Under the pieces are notes generated by a model. It was not told the DNA's origin, did not search any database, and saw only the letters and a program-made list of their open reading frames with translations. The position numbers and the translations under genes are program-made. A stretch of DNA of 64,000 nt from Phallusia mammillata (lineage: Eukaryota; Chordata; Ascidiacea; Phlebobranchia; Ascidiidae), in contig QLIY01000229.1 in the NCBI GenBank assembly GCA_003260075.1, positions 62,001 to 126,000 of the forward strand. Reading direction: 5' to 3'. Every line of letters starts with the position of its first letter. The stretch's first letter is position 1. Positions 52,701 through 64,000 of the stretch are shown in pieces.

Positions 52701-55700
52701 TGATTCTGAACCAAGTAATAATCAAACTAAACATTTACTGTGGATAAGCATTTTAACTCTGAATTTAACTGCCAATTATGTTTAGCTGCTACGTCAATAC
52801 CACCACCATTATCATCACCAACACCGGCTGATGAAACTGAAGAATGTCCCCCTGGGGAGTTCAACAGCTCATCTGATGCCACAGGCGGTTGCAAGCGATG
52901 CTTCTGTTTTGGCGTCACTGATCAGTGTCATTCAAGCAACTTCGAATTTAAAGAGGTAAGCTTATCCAGGCTTAATGTTATTTACCAACAACCGATTACT
53001 AGTAGCTCCATTGGATTGTAGGTAAGATAAGGTTCACCAAAATAAACACAACGGGTGCCTGAATACAAATTACAATTAAGATGCTAAACATTTGGTTTAA
53101 CATTTATATGCTTTTTAAAGACTTTGAGAATAACTGTAAATAAGTCATGCACTAATGACTGAAGTCAAATAAACACATTTGGCCGATCTGTCAATAAGTT
53201 TGTTGAAAAACACTATGATATCTTACAGACAGCAAACAATTTTCATTAAAAAAAAATTCAAATATGAATATAACAAAACACAAAATAATGTGTACAGCTG
53301 TAAGGACTGTATCATTTTTATTAATGTTAACATTTAAAAAAAAACCAGGAACATTTACTCATATGTTTTTTATCCAAAATAGGCAATACAAAAGACAAAA
53401 AATCTTTTATTTTAAATTCAGATTGGAATAACATTTGATGAGCCAGAGGACGTAAGTGTAGTAGATCTTGAGCCAGCGGAGATAGAAGGTGGAGTACCTG
53501 GATCTCCAGAACCGATCAACAGCAATCAAATTACTGTTAACCCTGCTGCCAAAGAACTTCAACTGATTGACTTGTCCAAACGATTTTTGGCAGCTGCCCA
53601 TTACTGGAGCTTGCCTGCACAATTTTTGGGAGCCGGGGGGGGGGAGAGATAGAAGGTGGAGTGCCTGGATCTCCAGAACCGATCAACAGCAATCAAATTA
53701 CTGTTAACCCCGCTGCCAAAGAACTTCAACTGATTGACTTGTCCAAACGATTCTTGGCAGCTGCCCATTACTGGAGCTTGCCTGCACAATTTTTGGGAGC
53801 CAAGGTATGTATTTGGGTGTTGCTGTTTTTTTTGCTGAAAATGATTGTCAACCTCTCCAAGCGGTTTTAAAAACAGCTTGACTTAGCTTAAATTCCAAGT
53901 CAAAATAGTTGGTTGTAATTCAACTCTTCAGAATTCGTCTTTTGCATTGATAATTCATTGTGTAGAAAATTGATTTAATTAATGTTTTTATTTCCAGATA
54001 AACAGTTATGGTGGAACGCTAAAATTTTCATTTAGCTACAACAATTCTTACAACTTTCCTTCGCTGCCCACAAACAACAGCGACGTTATACTTGTGGGAA
54101 ATGGGCAAACTTTGGTCTACCGAGATGATCGCCCGCACCCCAGCCCAGTTAATAAGCACACTACAGAGGCAGTCTTTGATGAGGTATCTATATTGGTAGA
54201 CCTAATAATCTGCTGTAGACTGACTGGTTACAATTCAAACCACACAATCCTTTGTTTTTAAGTCAAACTGTTGTTCACATGACATCAACGAAGGTTTAAT
54301 TCCACCGAACTGTATTAGGAATTTTAGTGCTTTTTAGTATTTTAGTAAAAGTACCTAAGTATTTGGTTGAAAGTATACAAACTTTTATCAAAAAAGCAGT
54401 TAAAAGGATATTAATTTTTTCTGTCAATAATTTGAGATTATACATTTCCGTAACTGCTTTATGTCCTTTAACTGATTACGTATGTAAAGCATGAATGTAG
54501 TTCATGTAATTCGTAAGCCTTTGGTTTGCAGCTGTCATCAAAATTATTAGCAGACCACAGTAGCTGCAACTATACACAAGTACCTTGCTTAAAGAATCTT
54601 TATGTCATGAGGTAACATATTTTAAAGGAAAAATGGAAAAAGCCTGATGGAACTCCAGTGACCAGAGAAGATATGCTAACTGTCCTTAGTAACATCAGCA
54701 GTGTCTTACTACGAACCGCTTATGACAATTCAATGTTGAGCACAGGGTAAAATTACGCTGCTTGTATTCACACATCCACCCATTTGACTGATAAATTTTT
54801 ACAGGATTGGAGATGTTTCATTGCAAGTCGCAGAGCCAAAAGAAAAAACCTCATCACCTGTTTCAGCTGGTGTCATTGCATCTTCAGTTGAAGAGTGCAT
54901 TTGCCCTGAAGGGTATACAGGCTTGTCTTGTGAGGTATTGAAGCATGATAGTTCACTTGATGTTTGTTCACTGTGAAACATTGTTTTTAATTGCAATGCA
55001 TATTTTGCTGGATTGAACAAAAAAGAAAAGCGATTCTGATTAAGTTATAATTGCTGTATTTTTAGTTTTATTCATTTTATTCGCTTAAAGTTAAAAAACA
55101 GTTTTGTCACCTTAAAACATACTAAAGCCATGTGAAAATTAAAACAAACTGTTGTTTTTTTCATCTAGCATAGTTGGTTGGTAATTGGGAAATTTCTCTA
55201 TAATCTAAGATCACCTATATTACATTTTCTTAAATTATTGCAGGAATGCAACATTGGATATGAAAGGCATATGACTGGCCCATACATCGGAGAATGTATA
55301 CCAACAAGTGCTCCAATTAAAGTATGCAAAAAGGGTTACACAGGCAAAAATTGCACAGAATGCGCTAAAGGCTACAGCCCTTACCTAGGCGGCTGCACAC
55401 GCTATCCTGACACTTATTGTGATGTGGCTGGTAGTATTGGTGTTGGCTTTGGGCAGACTTGTCAGTGCAAGGTATAATTGCTTTCAATTGCATGGCTTAC
55501 TAATATTTGCCTTAAACAGTTGTTTAAGACAAAGTTCTTGCAGTGTTTTGTGTCAGATGTTTTGTTTGGTGGCACATTAATGATATTTTTTTGGGTGGAG
55601 AGAATAACGGTGAAGTGCTTAGGTCTAAAAAAAATATTTGATATTTCTGTTACCACAAAACGGTTAAACACTCTGTTATATCATAACTAAAACCATATCA

Positions 55701-58700
55701 TTGCATAACTGTCCATAAGGGTTTTTATACCTCAGTACTGTCTTTGTAAATTGTTATAAAGGCACAAACTTTTTGGCCATATAAATTGTATGACCTCTCC
55801 TTAATGACCCAGTTTTTTTGTAACAAGCAGTAAATTAGTGTTAACCACATCAAAAGGATCATCAAACTTTAAATCTTTCCAAACTGTGTGTACATCTGAC
55901 AAACATTGTGGGATATTGCGCAAACTGCAGCAATTTACTTCAAACACTTTGCTTTGCCAAACTAACCGTATTAAAATCATCAATGAAATTTTGCAACCAA
56001 TTTTGGTTAACCCTCACCATAACTTTTGCTGATTCACCATTTTACTGCTGGGCTTTATACTTTCTTAAATTTTTGTTTAATTTGCTTTGCTAATTGTACC
56101 AACTGCTTATCATTTATTAATTTTAGTAACCTACATTTCACTAAGATAAAAATTTTTAAACATTATTTCAACAAATTTGTTTATGCTTCATGGGCTTTAC
56201 TAATACAATTTAATTTAAAAACTTACTTAACTTTAATTTTGGCAAAATAATGCATGCTGTTCTAATACTTTTCACTGATAATAATAGCTGTGACTGTTAA
56301 ATGATCAACTTAAGAATCTTTATTAATAGTGTAATTAAATATGTGTGGTGCAATTTTGTAATGGCACTGCTTTCCATGCAATTCAATAGTGACAAAACTG
56401 GATTGAAAAATTGAATTGATTTGACCATGTTTCCTATCCAACTTTTTGAAGCTTTCGTACAATTTATGAATGCAAAAAAATAAGTTTGCTTTAAATTAGA
56501 TCCTAGATTTGTAGTTTTTTAAGTTGCTGATTTGCCCTCATAATATCATACTTTGCCATTGTGATTTTGCTGATTATGCTATAGGAATGTTGTCCGAAAA
56601 TATTTTCAAAAATCTTTTTTTTTTTTTGCTAAAATATGCTATAAATAAACTCTGTGGTAATATTGAAAAAAATCTCTTTTAAAATAAAATATTTATTGTT
56701 CCAATGTCATCTATTTAGGAGGGTTGTCAGGGTCCCAGGTGCAACGAGTGCAAGCCTGGTCATTACTTTCTGTCTGAAGCAAATGCTGGTGGATGTCTGT
56801 CCTGCTTCGGGGGGGGGGTGGCACTGCTTTTCATGCATTTCAATGGTGATAAAACTGGATTGAAAAATTGAATTGCTTTGACCATTTTTCCCATCCAACT
56901 TTTTAAAGCTTTCGTGCAATTTATAAATGCTAAAAAATAAGTTTGCTTTAAATTAGATCCTATATTTGTAGTTTTTTAATTTGCTGATTTGCCATCGTAA
57001 TATCATACTTTGCCATCGTAATATCATACTTTGCCATTGTAATTTTGCTGATTATGCTATAGGAAATTTTGTCCCAAAATATTTTCAAAAATCAAATTGT
57101 TTTGTTTGCTAAAATATGCCATAAATAAACCTTTTGGTAATATTGAAAAAATCTCTTTTGAAACAAGTATTTATTGTTCCAATGTCATCTATTCAGGAGG
57201 GTTGTCAGGGTCCCAGGTGCAACGAGTGCAAGCCTGGGCATTACTTTCTGTCTGAAGCAAATGCTGGTGGATGTCTGTCCTGCTTCTGTATGGGAATTAC
57301 TGATCAATGCACAAGTTCCAATTTGAACAGATCACATGTAAGTAGTGTAACTAACTTAACAATGTTGTTGTATGGCAGTGTCATTATATTGATTACCCAC
57401 GAATTGAATATTTTTCATGGTAAGTACTGATAATGTCATTTACATTTTGCCTAAATAGGGTTAAGCCCAGGTAATTGGCTGAAGTTAAGACTTTGATTAA
57501 AATTGCTACTTTAAATTGCATAACATATACCGAATTGAAACATGGGCATCTCAGAGGGAATCCCTGTAAAGTTAAGGAATATTATCTGGTATACATGTTC
57601 ATATGTACAGACTAGGGTTAAAATGACAACCACTTACTTGAAAATAACACGTGAAGCGTGCAACAAGGTAATTTGGACTTAATGTGCCCTCGTATTTAGT
57701 TATGGGCAAGTGTCGGTTAGAGTGCTGTCGTGGGTTCGAATTCCACCACGGGTTGATTTTTTTACATGACCGAAAACATGATTTTACATGAAGTGTTACT
57801 AGCTTCATTCGGCACATCGACGAAAGCTAAACGTACTGCAATTTATGTATATATGTGTCACTCCTACAGGAGAAATGCATTACGATCCGTTAAAAGTACT
57901 TTTGAGCAAAGAGTCCAACAGCTTGGCATAATTTGCGTCAACAGAAAGCGACCATATTTTATGTGTTCTTTGTGTAATTTTTACAGGTTATTCCAAATTA
58001 CGATCGTTCTGAGAACTTTGTTCTGACCAACGCAGCCGGCGTGGAGACTTATCAAAACGACGTCGTTTTCGTTACAGCGACGGAGAATCGCAGACATCCA
58101 TATGTGGTGGCCCATCTAGATCAATTGCATTCAGATGTTTTTTATTGGATGCTTCCCGATGAGTTTCTCGGAAATAAGGTACATAGGAGAAACACCCTAA
58201 TATGAGCTACGTGCGCAAATGCAAAAGCACCGTGCTTGTATAAAGTTTCAATACCTCATACAGCGCAATAGAAAAGTAAAAAAATAATTCTATTTTGGCA
58301 CCTTGGTGAAAAATGAATTGAAACATAGTGTCCAGCTTTATAAGCATTGTTTTCCCGCTATTTACAGACTAAAAGTAACCTATTGAACGTGTGTGTCCAT
58401 TTATACTTGGCGAACGGTCGCTAAAATGATTTCCTTACATGTCCAGTTGACTTCATATGGTGGTCAGTTTGATTACATCGTGCAATACGAGCAAGGCAAT
58501 AGCGCAAGGCCCATCACTCGAATTGCTGACCTCCGACTGACAGGAAACGGACAGACGTTGATCCACGTCAGTGGGCGTCATCCCCCGCCAGGAACGGACA
58601 CCAGATACGTTGTACCAATACAAGAAGTAAGTATGTGGTCATTGATAAGAAAGATGTTGCTTTGGTATTTGGGTTCGTACACAGTTCAAGGTAAAGGATG

Positions 58701-60523
58701 TGTTTTGTGTTTTCAAAGTTGGAGACTTGCAAACTTTTTGAACTTCCAATTCTGGCGGCCCTTAGTATACACAAGACTGGTGTAATTCCGGCTTGAAATG
58801 AGTTTGTCGAAAAGCCTCAGTGACATGTTATTAAAAAAAACAGTAGTGCAACAAATTGTCTTGGTTACAAACCAAAAACGTCGTTTAAATGGAACATGTC
58901 GCTTTTACGTCTATTTTGGCTGTTATATACCTCATTAGATTATGAACAGATCCGTGTAATCCGTATATCGTGTTGCAAAAAGACCATAATTTCTCCTTTC
59001 TGGTTAAGGTTAGCTACTTAATGGGTTTGGGGTTGGGTGGTTTGGGCAAGATATACAATCCCTCGGACTGAAATGCAATAGATTATTGTGGGAAACCGCG
59101 TGTTTGTGGTCTACCCTAAATTGGTTATTGGAGTTAGGAATGCGATAAACAACGATCCAAGTCCAAATACGTATGTACTATTATAACGCGTTTTTCCTCT
59201 CTTATTCGTGCGAGTTTGAAAGTATATATTTAAACGTACAAGGGGATGTTTTACTAGCATCATACTTTGTGTTTCAGAACAACTGGCAAAAACCTGATGG
59301 ATCACAAGCCTCTCGTGAGGATCTCCTAATGGTTTTAAGCAACATAGAGTCATTCCTTGTCCGGGCTTCCTACTCAAACCAGATGTTAGAAAGCAGGTCA
59401 CAACCCAAACCCTAATGAACTGCCACCAACCGGTATCAGCAATTAATATCTATCTATATCTATTCAAAGGATCACCAGCATGTACTTAGTAACCGCTGTG
59501 GATCGCGAGACTGGGCGGGAGAGAGCGTTGGAAGTCGAAAAGTGCCGATGTCCAGTGGGATATCGCGGCCTGTCGTGTGAGGTAAGGTGTTGACTGACGC
59601 CGCTGACAACAGTTCACTTGTCAAATGTGCTGATAGAATCCAACACTGTTTCTGTTTTTTTTTTGCTGCACATTGTTAACACTGCCTTTGTCCACATTCT
59701 GTGTTTATAATATTGCATGAAAATTTTAAGTTACATAACGAAGCACATCATGGCTTCATACTATATTATACTCCACAAACCCATTATGTGCCTAAAGGTT
59801 GAACTTTTTTAAAGCAAGTTTAAAAAACGGTTTGTGGTTTCGTTTCTGTAGGAATGTTCTTCGGGCTTCTACAGAGTTCAGAATGGAAACAGTTACCTTG
59901 GAACCTGTCAAAAATGTAACTGTCACGGACATAGTGCAGAGTGCGACCTGGATTCTGGTATTTGTCAGGTAAATCGAGAACTTGAGATAAACATTGTATT
60001 TTTTAATTTTTGTGAATTTGCCCAAAACCGTGTAAAATGCTGGTTGCATAGTAACGTGTGTTTTGTCCAATTTCAATTTTCTTGCGATTTGTACTTATGT
60101 TCCTTTACTTTTAAAAATTGAGAAACGAAGTTTTAAGTCGAAATTCAATACTTTCTGTTGTGCAAACTATGAAACACAACCTTTGCGTTACACAGGCATG
60201 CAGCCACAACACTGTGGGCGACAACTGCGAGGTCTGCGCTTCAGGATATTACGGCGATGCACGGGCTGGAGGTGTGGACGATTGCCAACCCTGTCCTTGC
60301 CCTACACTCGGCGGGCGGACGGATCAAGTTTCCCGGCCAACATGTAGAATGGGACGCGGTGGTCAACCTGTCTGCGACCGCTGTCCAATCGGCTATACCG
60401 GAGACCGATGCGAAAGGTACACATCTGAACCAGCAAAAGCATAACACACTTTTTTGGCGTTGGAGACTAAAGTATAATCACAAACGAAACAATGTGACTT
60501 TTTGTGCTTTTGGTGTTCTTTGC

Positions 60524-60578
<55 letters not shown>

Positions 60579-63500
60579 CTGCTTCAAACTGTGACTGCGA
60601 CCCTAGTGGTGCCGTGGATAATACGTGCGACTCTGAAGGACAATGTAACTGCAAGGTGGGTAACGTACCAGGTTTTAAAACAAAGTTACAGTAATATATC
60701 AAAACCAAAGCAGGCCTTTAATTGACGATCACTGTTTAACTATAAAATGTATAAAACTCATGTAATAAGATTTTATTTGAATAAGAAACTGATACCATTT
60801 AGGCGAAATATATTTGCAAAACTGTCTGTTTCTGTTTTAACCAAATATTTTATCGTCCATTGGTTTTAATGTTTAATGTCAGGTTTTACATACACATTAT
60901 TTGTAATCCTGAACAGTTTGCAATAACACCACGTATATTGTATTTCACAGGAAAGCACACAGGGTTCCAACTGTGGTGAATGCAGACCGGGTTTCTTCCA
61001 TCTCAGCTTCGAGTACAACGGCGGATGTCTGCCCTGCTTCTGCATGGGACTCACCAGACAGTGCACCTCCGCAAGCTATCAACGTAATAAGGTCTGTAAA
61101 CAAAATTGGATTCGTCACCGGACCCAGACTGGTTAATGACTCGCGAATAAGGTTACATGAACCCTAGTTCTCATTTTCGCACACTTCAAAGTTTGTTTGG
61201 AGAAGTATGAGGTCATCACTAAAATGTATGACGCCATACACAAACTGGATGGTACGAAATCTTGACGACCCATTAACTTTTTTTGCATAGTGTGACTTTA
61301 GGCCCGCCATGGGGTACATGTGACGTCACTAGTAAAATTTGTGACGCAACGTTGACTGTGACTTTGACGTTGTTTAAAAAGTTCAAGAAGAAAATTGATA
61401 GATTGTTCTTCGTCTTAAATCTGGTTTGTGCTTCTGAAGCCTTATGAAACAAAATTTGATATAAAGTTTTGTAATTTTCCTGAACCTTCCATGTTATTTT
61501 GTAGGTGGTAGCTGACTTTAGTGAAGACAACGGAGGGTTCATGTTGACAAACCGTCAGTTGAACACACAAACAACCGATGGTTTTGAGGTGGTGGACGGG
61601 TTTAACTCATTGTCCTATCCTCGTATGGAGACCTTACCACGCGGCATCACATATTACTGGAGACTATCAGAAGAATATCAGGGTGACAAGGTAACTAGTA
61701 TGAATTTCATGTTGATTTACTGGATGTTATTTAACGTGATATTTTCAAAAGTTATTTTTAATGATATTTTGGCTATTACACTACGAATAATTACGTGCAC
61801 TTGCCAATGATAGCACTCTTTGTTATTCCTGTATGACATAATTGACATTAAACAACATAGCCGTGTAATTTCCCTTTTTTGCAAAAAAAATCGTATGCCG
61901 TGACGTCATGTGGCAGCGACGTCGTGCAATATACGAACGTCACTCTATGGCGTCATAAACTAAATGTCTACACGTAAATTGTCTTTGTGCGTCAATACAT
62001 ACACACGGTACAACCCCTATCGTGCATATAGATTGTGTCATATGGTGGACAACTCAACTACTCCGTTGGTTTCACTGCGTACCGGCGGGGAAGTCCCATC
62101 AATGAACCGGACGTCATATTGCGTGGCAACGACATCGAGCTCTATTCATACATTCCCGGTGACGTTGTGCAGAACGCGTTGACGGAACGGGGTACTGTCT
62201 TCCACGAGGTACGTGTTTCTGTGTGCTCTGACATGACGCATTTGAACTTACGTCTTGACCTGCGGCGGCAGACTATTTGAATGTGCGTCTTCCCCCAAAG
62301 ACTAGCCACATACTATTCTGTCTATATTTTTTAAACTTTTTGTTCAACCTTACGTAATGCAACTATGACGTTTAAACTATTACCGAGATCTTGTAAACTG
62401 TCTGTTATTGCGCAAATGGCAGTACTGGGCCGTACCAAAAATATGCCCAATTTAGATTTCTCGCCTTAAACTGGTTCATCAACCAAATGTTTTTGTTTTA
62501 TTTAATGCTTTTATTGCTGTGCATACAATTATAACGGTGTGATATGTTCTGTTAGAGACCTTGTAGACGTATTTATTACCCCCTAACAGCCAAGAAGGCC
62601 ATATTTTTATCTGTGCACATTAGTCACAATAATTTCTAGCTCTGGTCATGTGATATGTAGCCTTTTGTGGGTTAAAAACGTCCTAAAGTGAACCAACCTG
62701 CAAAAATTGAATAAACGTGCCTGTTACTTTACTAACACTCAGTGAATTTTCATATGTTTCCTGTTTACAATGATCCACAGTAGGAACAGTTCAAAGCAGT
62801 TTTACTGTAGAGGTAGAGTGTTTTAGTATTACGGTATTAGCAGTATGCAAATAGTCCAGGACTCACATGATATTAAATTAGTTCAAACCTTCTTAATGCA
62901 GCAATTTACCTGCCATGTACGTCATGTTGTGTCTTGACTGACGACACATTGCCCTTTTGTATGGTCTCATGGGCATACACGGTGCTGCATATAGTTGCTT
63001 AGGTTTATATTCAATTACCAAGGCGCTTACGGCAGAGCTGTTGTCGTATAGTAGTATATTTTTATTTAGACCTCTATCGTCATCAAGGTTTAGTTATAGC
63101 TCGTCACATTAGGTTTACCTCAATTTTCTGCCTTGCTTTTCAATATGTATTCTTCTAGAAATACTGGACGCGTGCAGATGGGCAGGCAGCTACTAGGGAA
63201 CACCTGCTGATGGCTTTAGCTGATGTAGAAGAAATTTTGATCCAAGCCACCTACTCCACCACTACCCTCCGTACCACGATCTCCCAAGTTACCATGGAAA
63301 CGGCGAGCGAGAGTGCTATCATGAGCGAACCTGCATTGGAAGTCGAACATTGTGTTTGTCCCGACGGCTACGAAGGTCTTTCGTGTGAGGTATGTATAGG
63401 TTCAATTTGGCCGCAATCTGTTACTCTAAATAACACAAAACGTGAACTGAAATTCAAGTATATTTTGAAGTGAAATTAACCCATACACTCAGTTTCTGGT

Positions 63501-63883
63501 AATAACTGTTCTCTACACCAATATGATCGAAAACCCAGTGTATAAAACCTTAAGCCAAACAGAATCAACCGGTATACACAATATTTGAATATATACTTCA
63601 CCAAAGGTTTTTGACATCTTCTGGCAGAAAATCCTAACTCTTTCTACCCGGGCCGTTTTTTAAATGTCTCTAAAACCCGAGCCTTTTTTGTAAAAATCGC
63701 AGTTTTTCACTGTTTTGTAAGTGTTTAACAGAGTGGGTGTCGGCTTAACCACTTTGTTGTTGTACGCAGGATTGCGCTCCCGGCTACACAAGATCAGGTG
63801 GTGGAATATATCTCGGTTTATGCACAGCTTGTCAGTGCAACGGCCATGCTGAGCTGTGTGACACCGAAACAGGCGAATGTTTG
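46704..63883 (+). CDS. HSPG2: Perlecan (basement-membrane heparan sulfate proteoglycan 2), N-terminal part
   Basis: Basement-membrane proteoglycan core protein, 3' end beyond the window. Exons: 46704-46760, 50207-50435, 50511-50620, 50702-50763, 50834-51015, 51182-51243, 51396-51454, 51578-51711, 51784-51909, 52082-52207, 52344-52533, 52605-52714, 52786-52955, 53422-53634 (ending 53804 in the second copy), 53998-54183, 54628-54746, 54805-54934, 55244-55471, 57197-57337, 57987-58178, 58447-58626, 59278-59396, 59470-59581, 59852-59968, 60196-60416, (gap)-60655, 60951-61091, 61505-61690, 62032-62208, 63159-63389, 63770-63883. About 1,500 residues are visible. Order: signal peptide ([14 protein letters not shown]), acidic SG-containing segment, SEA domain, Thr-rich linker, three LDLa repeats, one Ig domain (CEGVGTP to GAYTCEG), then laminin EGF and laminin IV modules three times. 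This matches domains I to III of vertebrate perlecan, which has four LDLa repeats. An extra exon in the 3.4 kb first intron cannot be excluded. Confidence 0.93.
46761..50206. other. Perlecan intron 1, with gaps and an allelic duplication
   Basis: 3.4 kb with no recognised exon. It contains a 26-G gap (47381-47406) without duplicated flanks, an 11-G join (48958-48968) with about 29 bp copied on each side, and a long duplication of 49562-49826 at 49838-50151. Inside the first copy of that pair, a 10-G run (49623-49632) stands where the second copy has about 65 bases of ordinary sequence, direct evidence that these runs stand for missing bases. Confidence 0.7.
50207..51015 (+). other. HSPG2: Perlecan domain I: candidate glycan-attachment segment and SEA domain
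   Basis: Exons 50207-50435, 50511-50620, 50702-50763 and 50834-51015. The first encodes an acidic stretch with two Ser-Gly pairs ([13 protein letters not shown] and TSGTDW), the kind of site that can carry heparan sulfate, in the same place as the SGD triplets of vertebrate perlecan. The other three encode a SEA domain ([55 protein letters not shown]). Confidence 0.8.
51578..52207 (+). other. HSPG2: Perlecan domain II: three LDL-receptor class A repeats, one per exon
   Basis: Exons 51578-51711, 51784-51909 and 52082-52207 each encode one LDLa repeat ending [32 protein letters not shown] and [16 protein letters not shown]. Each has the six cysteines and the acidic calcium cage. All three are symmetric exons that start and end in phase 1, so repeats could be added or lost without breaking the frame. 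Confidence 0.9.
52344..52714 (+). other. HSPG2: Perlecan first Ig-like domain
   Basis: Exons 52344-52533 and 52605-52714 encode an I-set-like Ig domain: GETVTMRC, the tryptophan in [24 protein letters not shown]. It sits between the LDLa repeats and the laminin-like region, as in vertebrate perlecan. Confidence 0.88.
53479..53804. repeat. Duplicated perlecan exon across a 10-G run
   Basis: About 155 bp of coding sequence (from GAGATAGAAGG to GGGAGCC) occur on both sides of the run at 53635-53644. Three substitutions separate the copies (GTA/GTG, CCT/CCC, TTT/TTC), all synonymous. The first copy has the exon's 5' splice side; the second has the 3' donor at 53805. One exon of 72 codons is intended. 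Confidence 0.88.
56352..57290. repeat. Large allelic duplication covering a perlecan intron and exon
   Basis: About 450 bp at 56352-56808 recur at 56819-57290 across ten G (56809-56818). The exon beginning [11 protein letters not shown] is present in full only in the second copy (57197-57337); the first (from 56719) is cut at TGCTTC. The one coding difference is a synonymous GGT/GGG. In the second copy a 21-bp intronic unit (around 56989-57045) is present once more than in the first. Confidence 0.85.
57695..57755 (+). repeat. tRNA-like (SINE-type) fragment with A- and B-box motifs
   Basis: Lies in a perlecan intron. TGGGCAAGTGTCGGTT resembles a D-arm/A-box, and about 30 bases on, GGTTCGAATTCC at 57733-57744 fits a B-box inside a T-arm-like stem (CGTGG with CCACG). 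The anticodon region is shortened and no full cloverleaf forms by eye, so a tRNA-derived SINE head or decayed tRNA copy is more likely than a working tRNA gene. Confidence 0.35.
57987..61091 (+). other. HSPG2: Perlecan domain III, module 2: laminin IV and EGF repeats
   Basis: Exons 57987-58178, 58447-58626, 59278-59396 and 59470-59581 give the second laminin IV domain ([57 protein letters not shown]). Exons 59852-59968, 60196-60416, the gapped exon ending 60655, and 60951-61091 encode EGF-type repeats, including [10 protein letters not shown] and [11 protein letters not shown]. The 53-G gap removes the start of one exon; phase 2 at 60416 requires a missing acceptor. Confidence 0.85.
60526..60578. 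other. 53-base G run: probable sized assembly gap inside perlecan
   Basis: A pure run of 53 G with no duplicated flanks. The exon fragment directly after it (coding for [25 protein letters not shown], ending 60655) has no splice acceptor, and the preceding exon ends in phase 2 with half of an EGF repeat missing. The lost sequence is therefore coding. Open frames of poly-Gly or poly-Pro across it are artefacts. Confidence 0.85.
61505..63883 (+). other. HSPG2: Perlecan domain III, module 3: laminin IV and start of the next EGF repeats
   Basis: Exons 61505-61690, 62032-62208 and 63159-63389 form the third laminin IV domain ([57 protein letters not shown]). Exon 63770-63883 begins the following laminin EGF ([18 protein letters not shown]) and ends at a GTGGGT donor, so the gene continues past the window. 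Confidence 0.88.
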
Positions 63884-64000
63884 GTGGGTGTTGAAATAAA
63901 CAAACTGTTAAAAGTTTATCTTTTTTGAAGCAAAATGTGGTTTTTACAAGATTTCGTTTGACTATAGTTGACCGCTAAATCTCGCTTATATCAATTAAAC

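Larger units (their letters stand above)
52786..57337 (+). other. HSPG2: Perlecan domain III, module 1: laminin IV flanked by EGF-like cysteine segments
   Basis: The exon at 52786-52955 gives [13 protein letters not shown], the half-EGF before a laminin IV domain. Exons 53422-53804 (duplicated), 53998-54183, 54628-54746 and 54805-54934 give the laminin IV fold ([49 protein letters not shown]) and return to EGF ([13 protein letters not shown]). Exons 55244-55471 and 57197-57337 add laminin-EGF segments and end with [13 protein letters not shown], which opens module 2. Confidence 0.88.

Noticed and set aside
57695..57755. Functional tRNA gene in a perlecan intron
   Set aside because: The B-box is good but the anticodon region is too short for a cloverleaf.
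60526..60578. Long G tract as a G-quadruplex or poly-glycine coding repeat
   Set aside because: It is pure G, has the character of a gap filler, and interrupts a real exon; see the G-run finding.

Overview
The window looks like nuclear DNA of a small-genome invertebrate deuterostome, most likely a sea squirt close to Ciona. The evidence is short introns with GT/AG borders, about six genes in 64 kb, AT-rich non-coding DNA, a true nine-cysteine TGF-beta ligand, a perlecan gene, and two diverged versions of the same sequence assembled side by side, as expected from a very polymorphic diploid. The tunicate assignment is inference. The metazoan gene content is read directly from translated, phase-checked exons.

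Layout from left to right. 1-2418: no gene seen. 2419-5063 (+): a testis-specific serine/threonine kinase (TSSK) family gene, 5 exons, 310 aa. 5542-13119 (-): a RING / B-box-like / coiled-coil / NHL-repeat protein of the NHL-1/thin type, 17 exons, about 760 aa, with a hAT-type MITE in an intron near its 3' end. 14003-24168 (-): PEX6, the peroxisomal double AAA ATPase, 22 exons, two of them damaged at contig joins. 25126-27734 (-): LRPAP1 (RAP), 8 exons, 334 aa, ending in the ER-retrieval tetrapeptide HNEL. 29821-38046 (-): a TGF-beta prepro-ligand, 5 exons, 438 aa, with an RGD in its latency propeptide. 38047-46703: an 8.7 kb intergenic region between divergent genes. 46704 to beyond the right edge (+): perlecan (HSPG2), 31 exons seen, covering signal peptide, SEA, three LDLa, one Ig and three laminin-IV/EGF modules. 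Its Ig array and C-terminal LG domains lie outside the window.

Twenty-nine runs of G are scattered through the window. They are very probably assembly-gap placeholders (N shown as G). Most short runs (10-14 G) separate two near-identical copies of the same 30-450 bp. The three long runs (26, 36 and 53 G) have no copied flanks. Where such duplications contain exons, 11 of the 12 differences I found between the copies are synonymous, so they look like two alleles rather than real tandem duplications. Any gene model here must collapse them.

The genes do not form one pathway. Two thematic links are visible: LRPAP1 is an ER chaperone for LDLR-family receptors, and the TGF-beta gene and perlecan (a matrix proteoglycan) lie head to head. 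I found no previously undescribed system. The most useful observations are the allelic-duplication artefact, the TGF-beta RGD, the exact exon fusion in perlecan, and the intact MITE.
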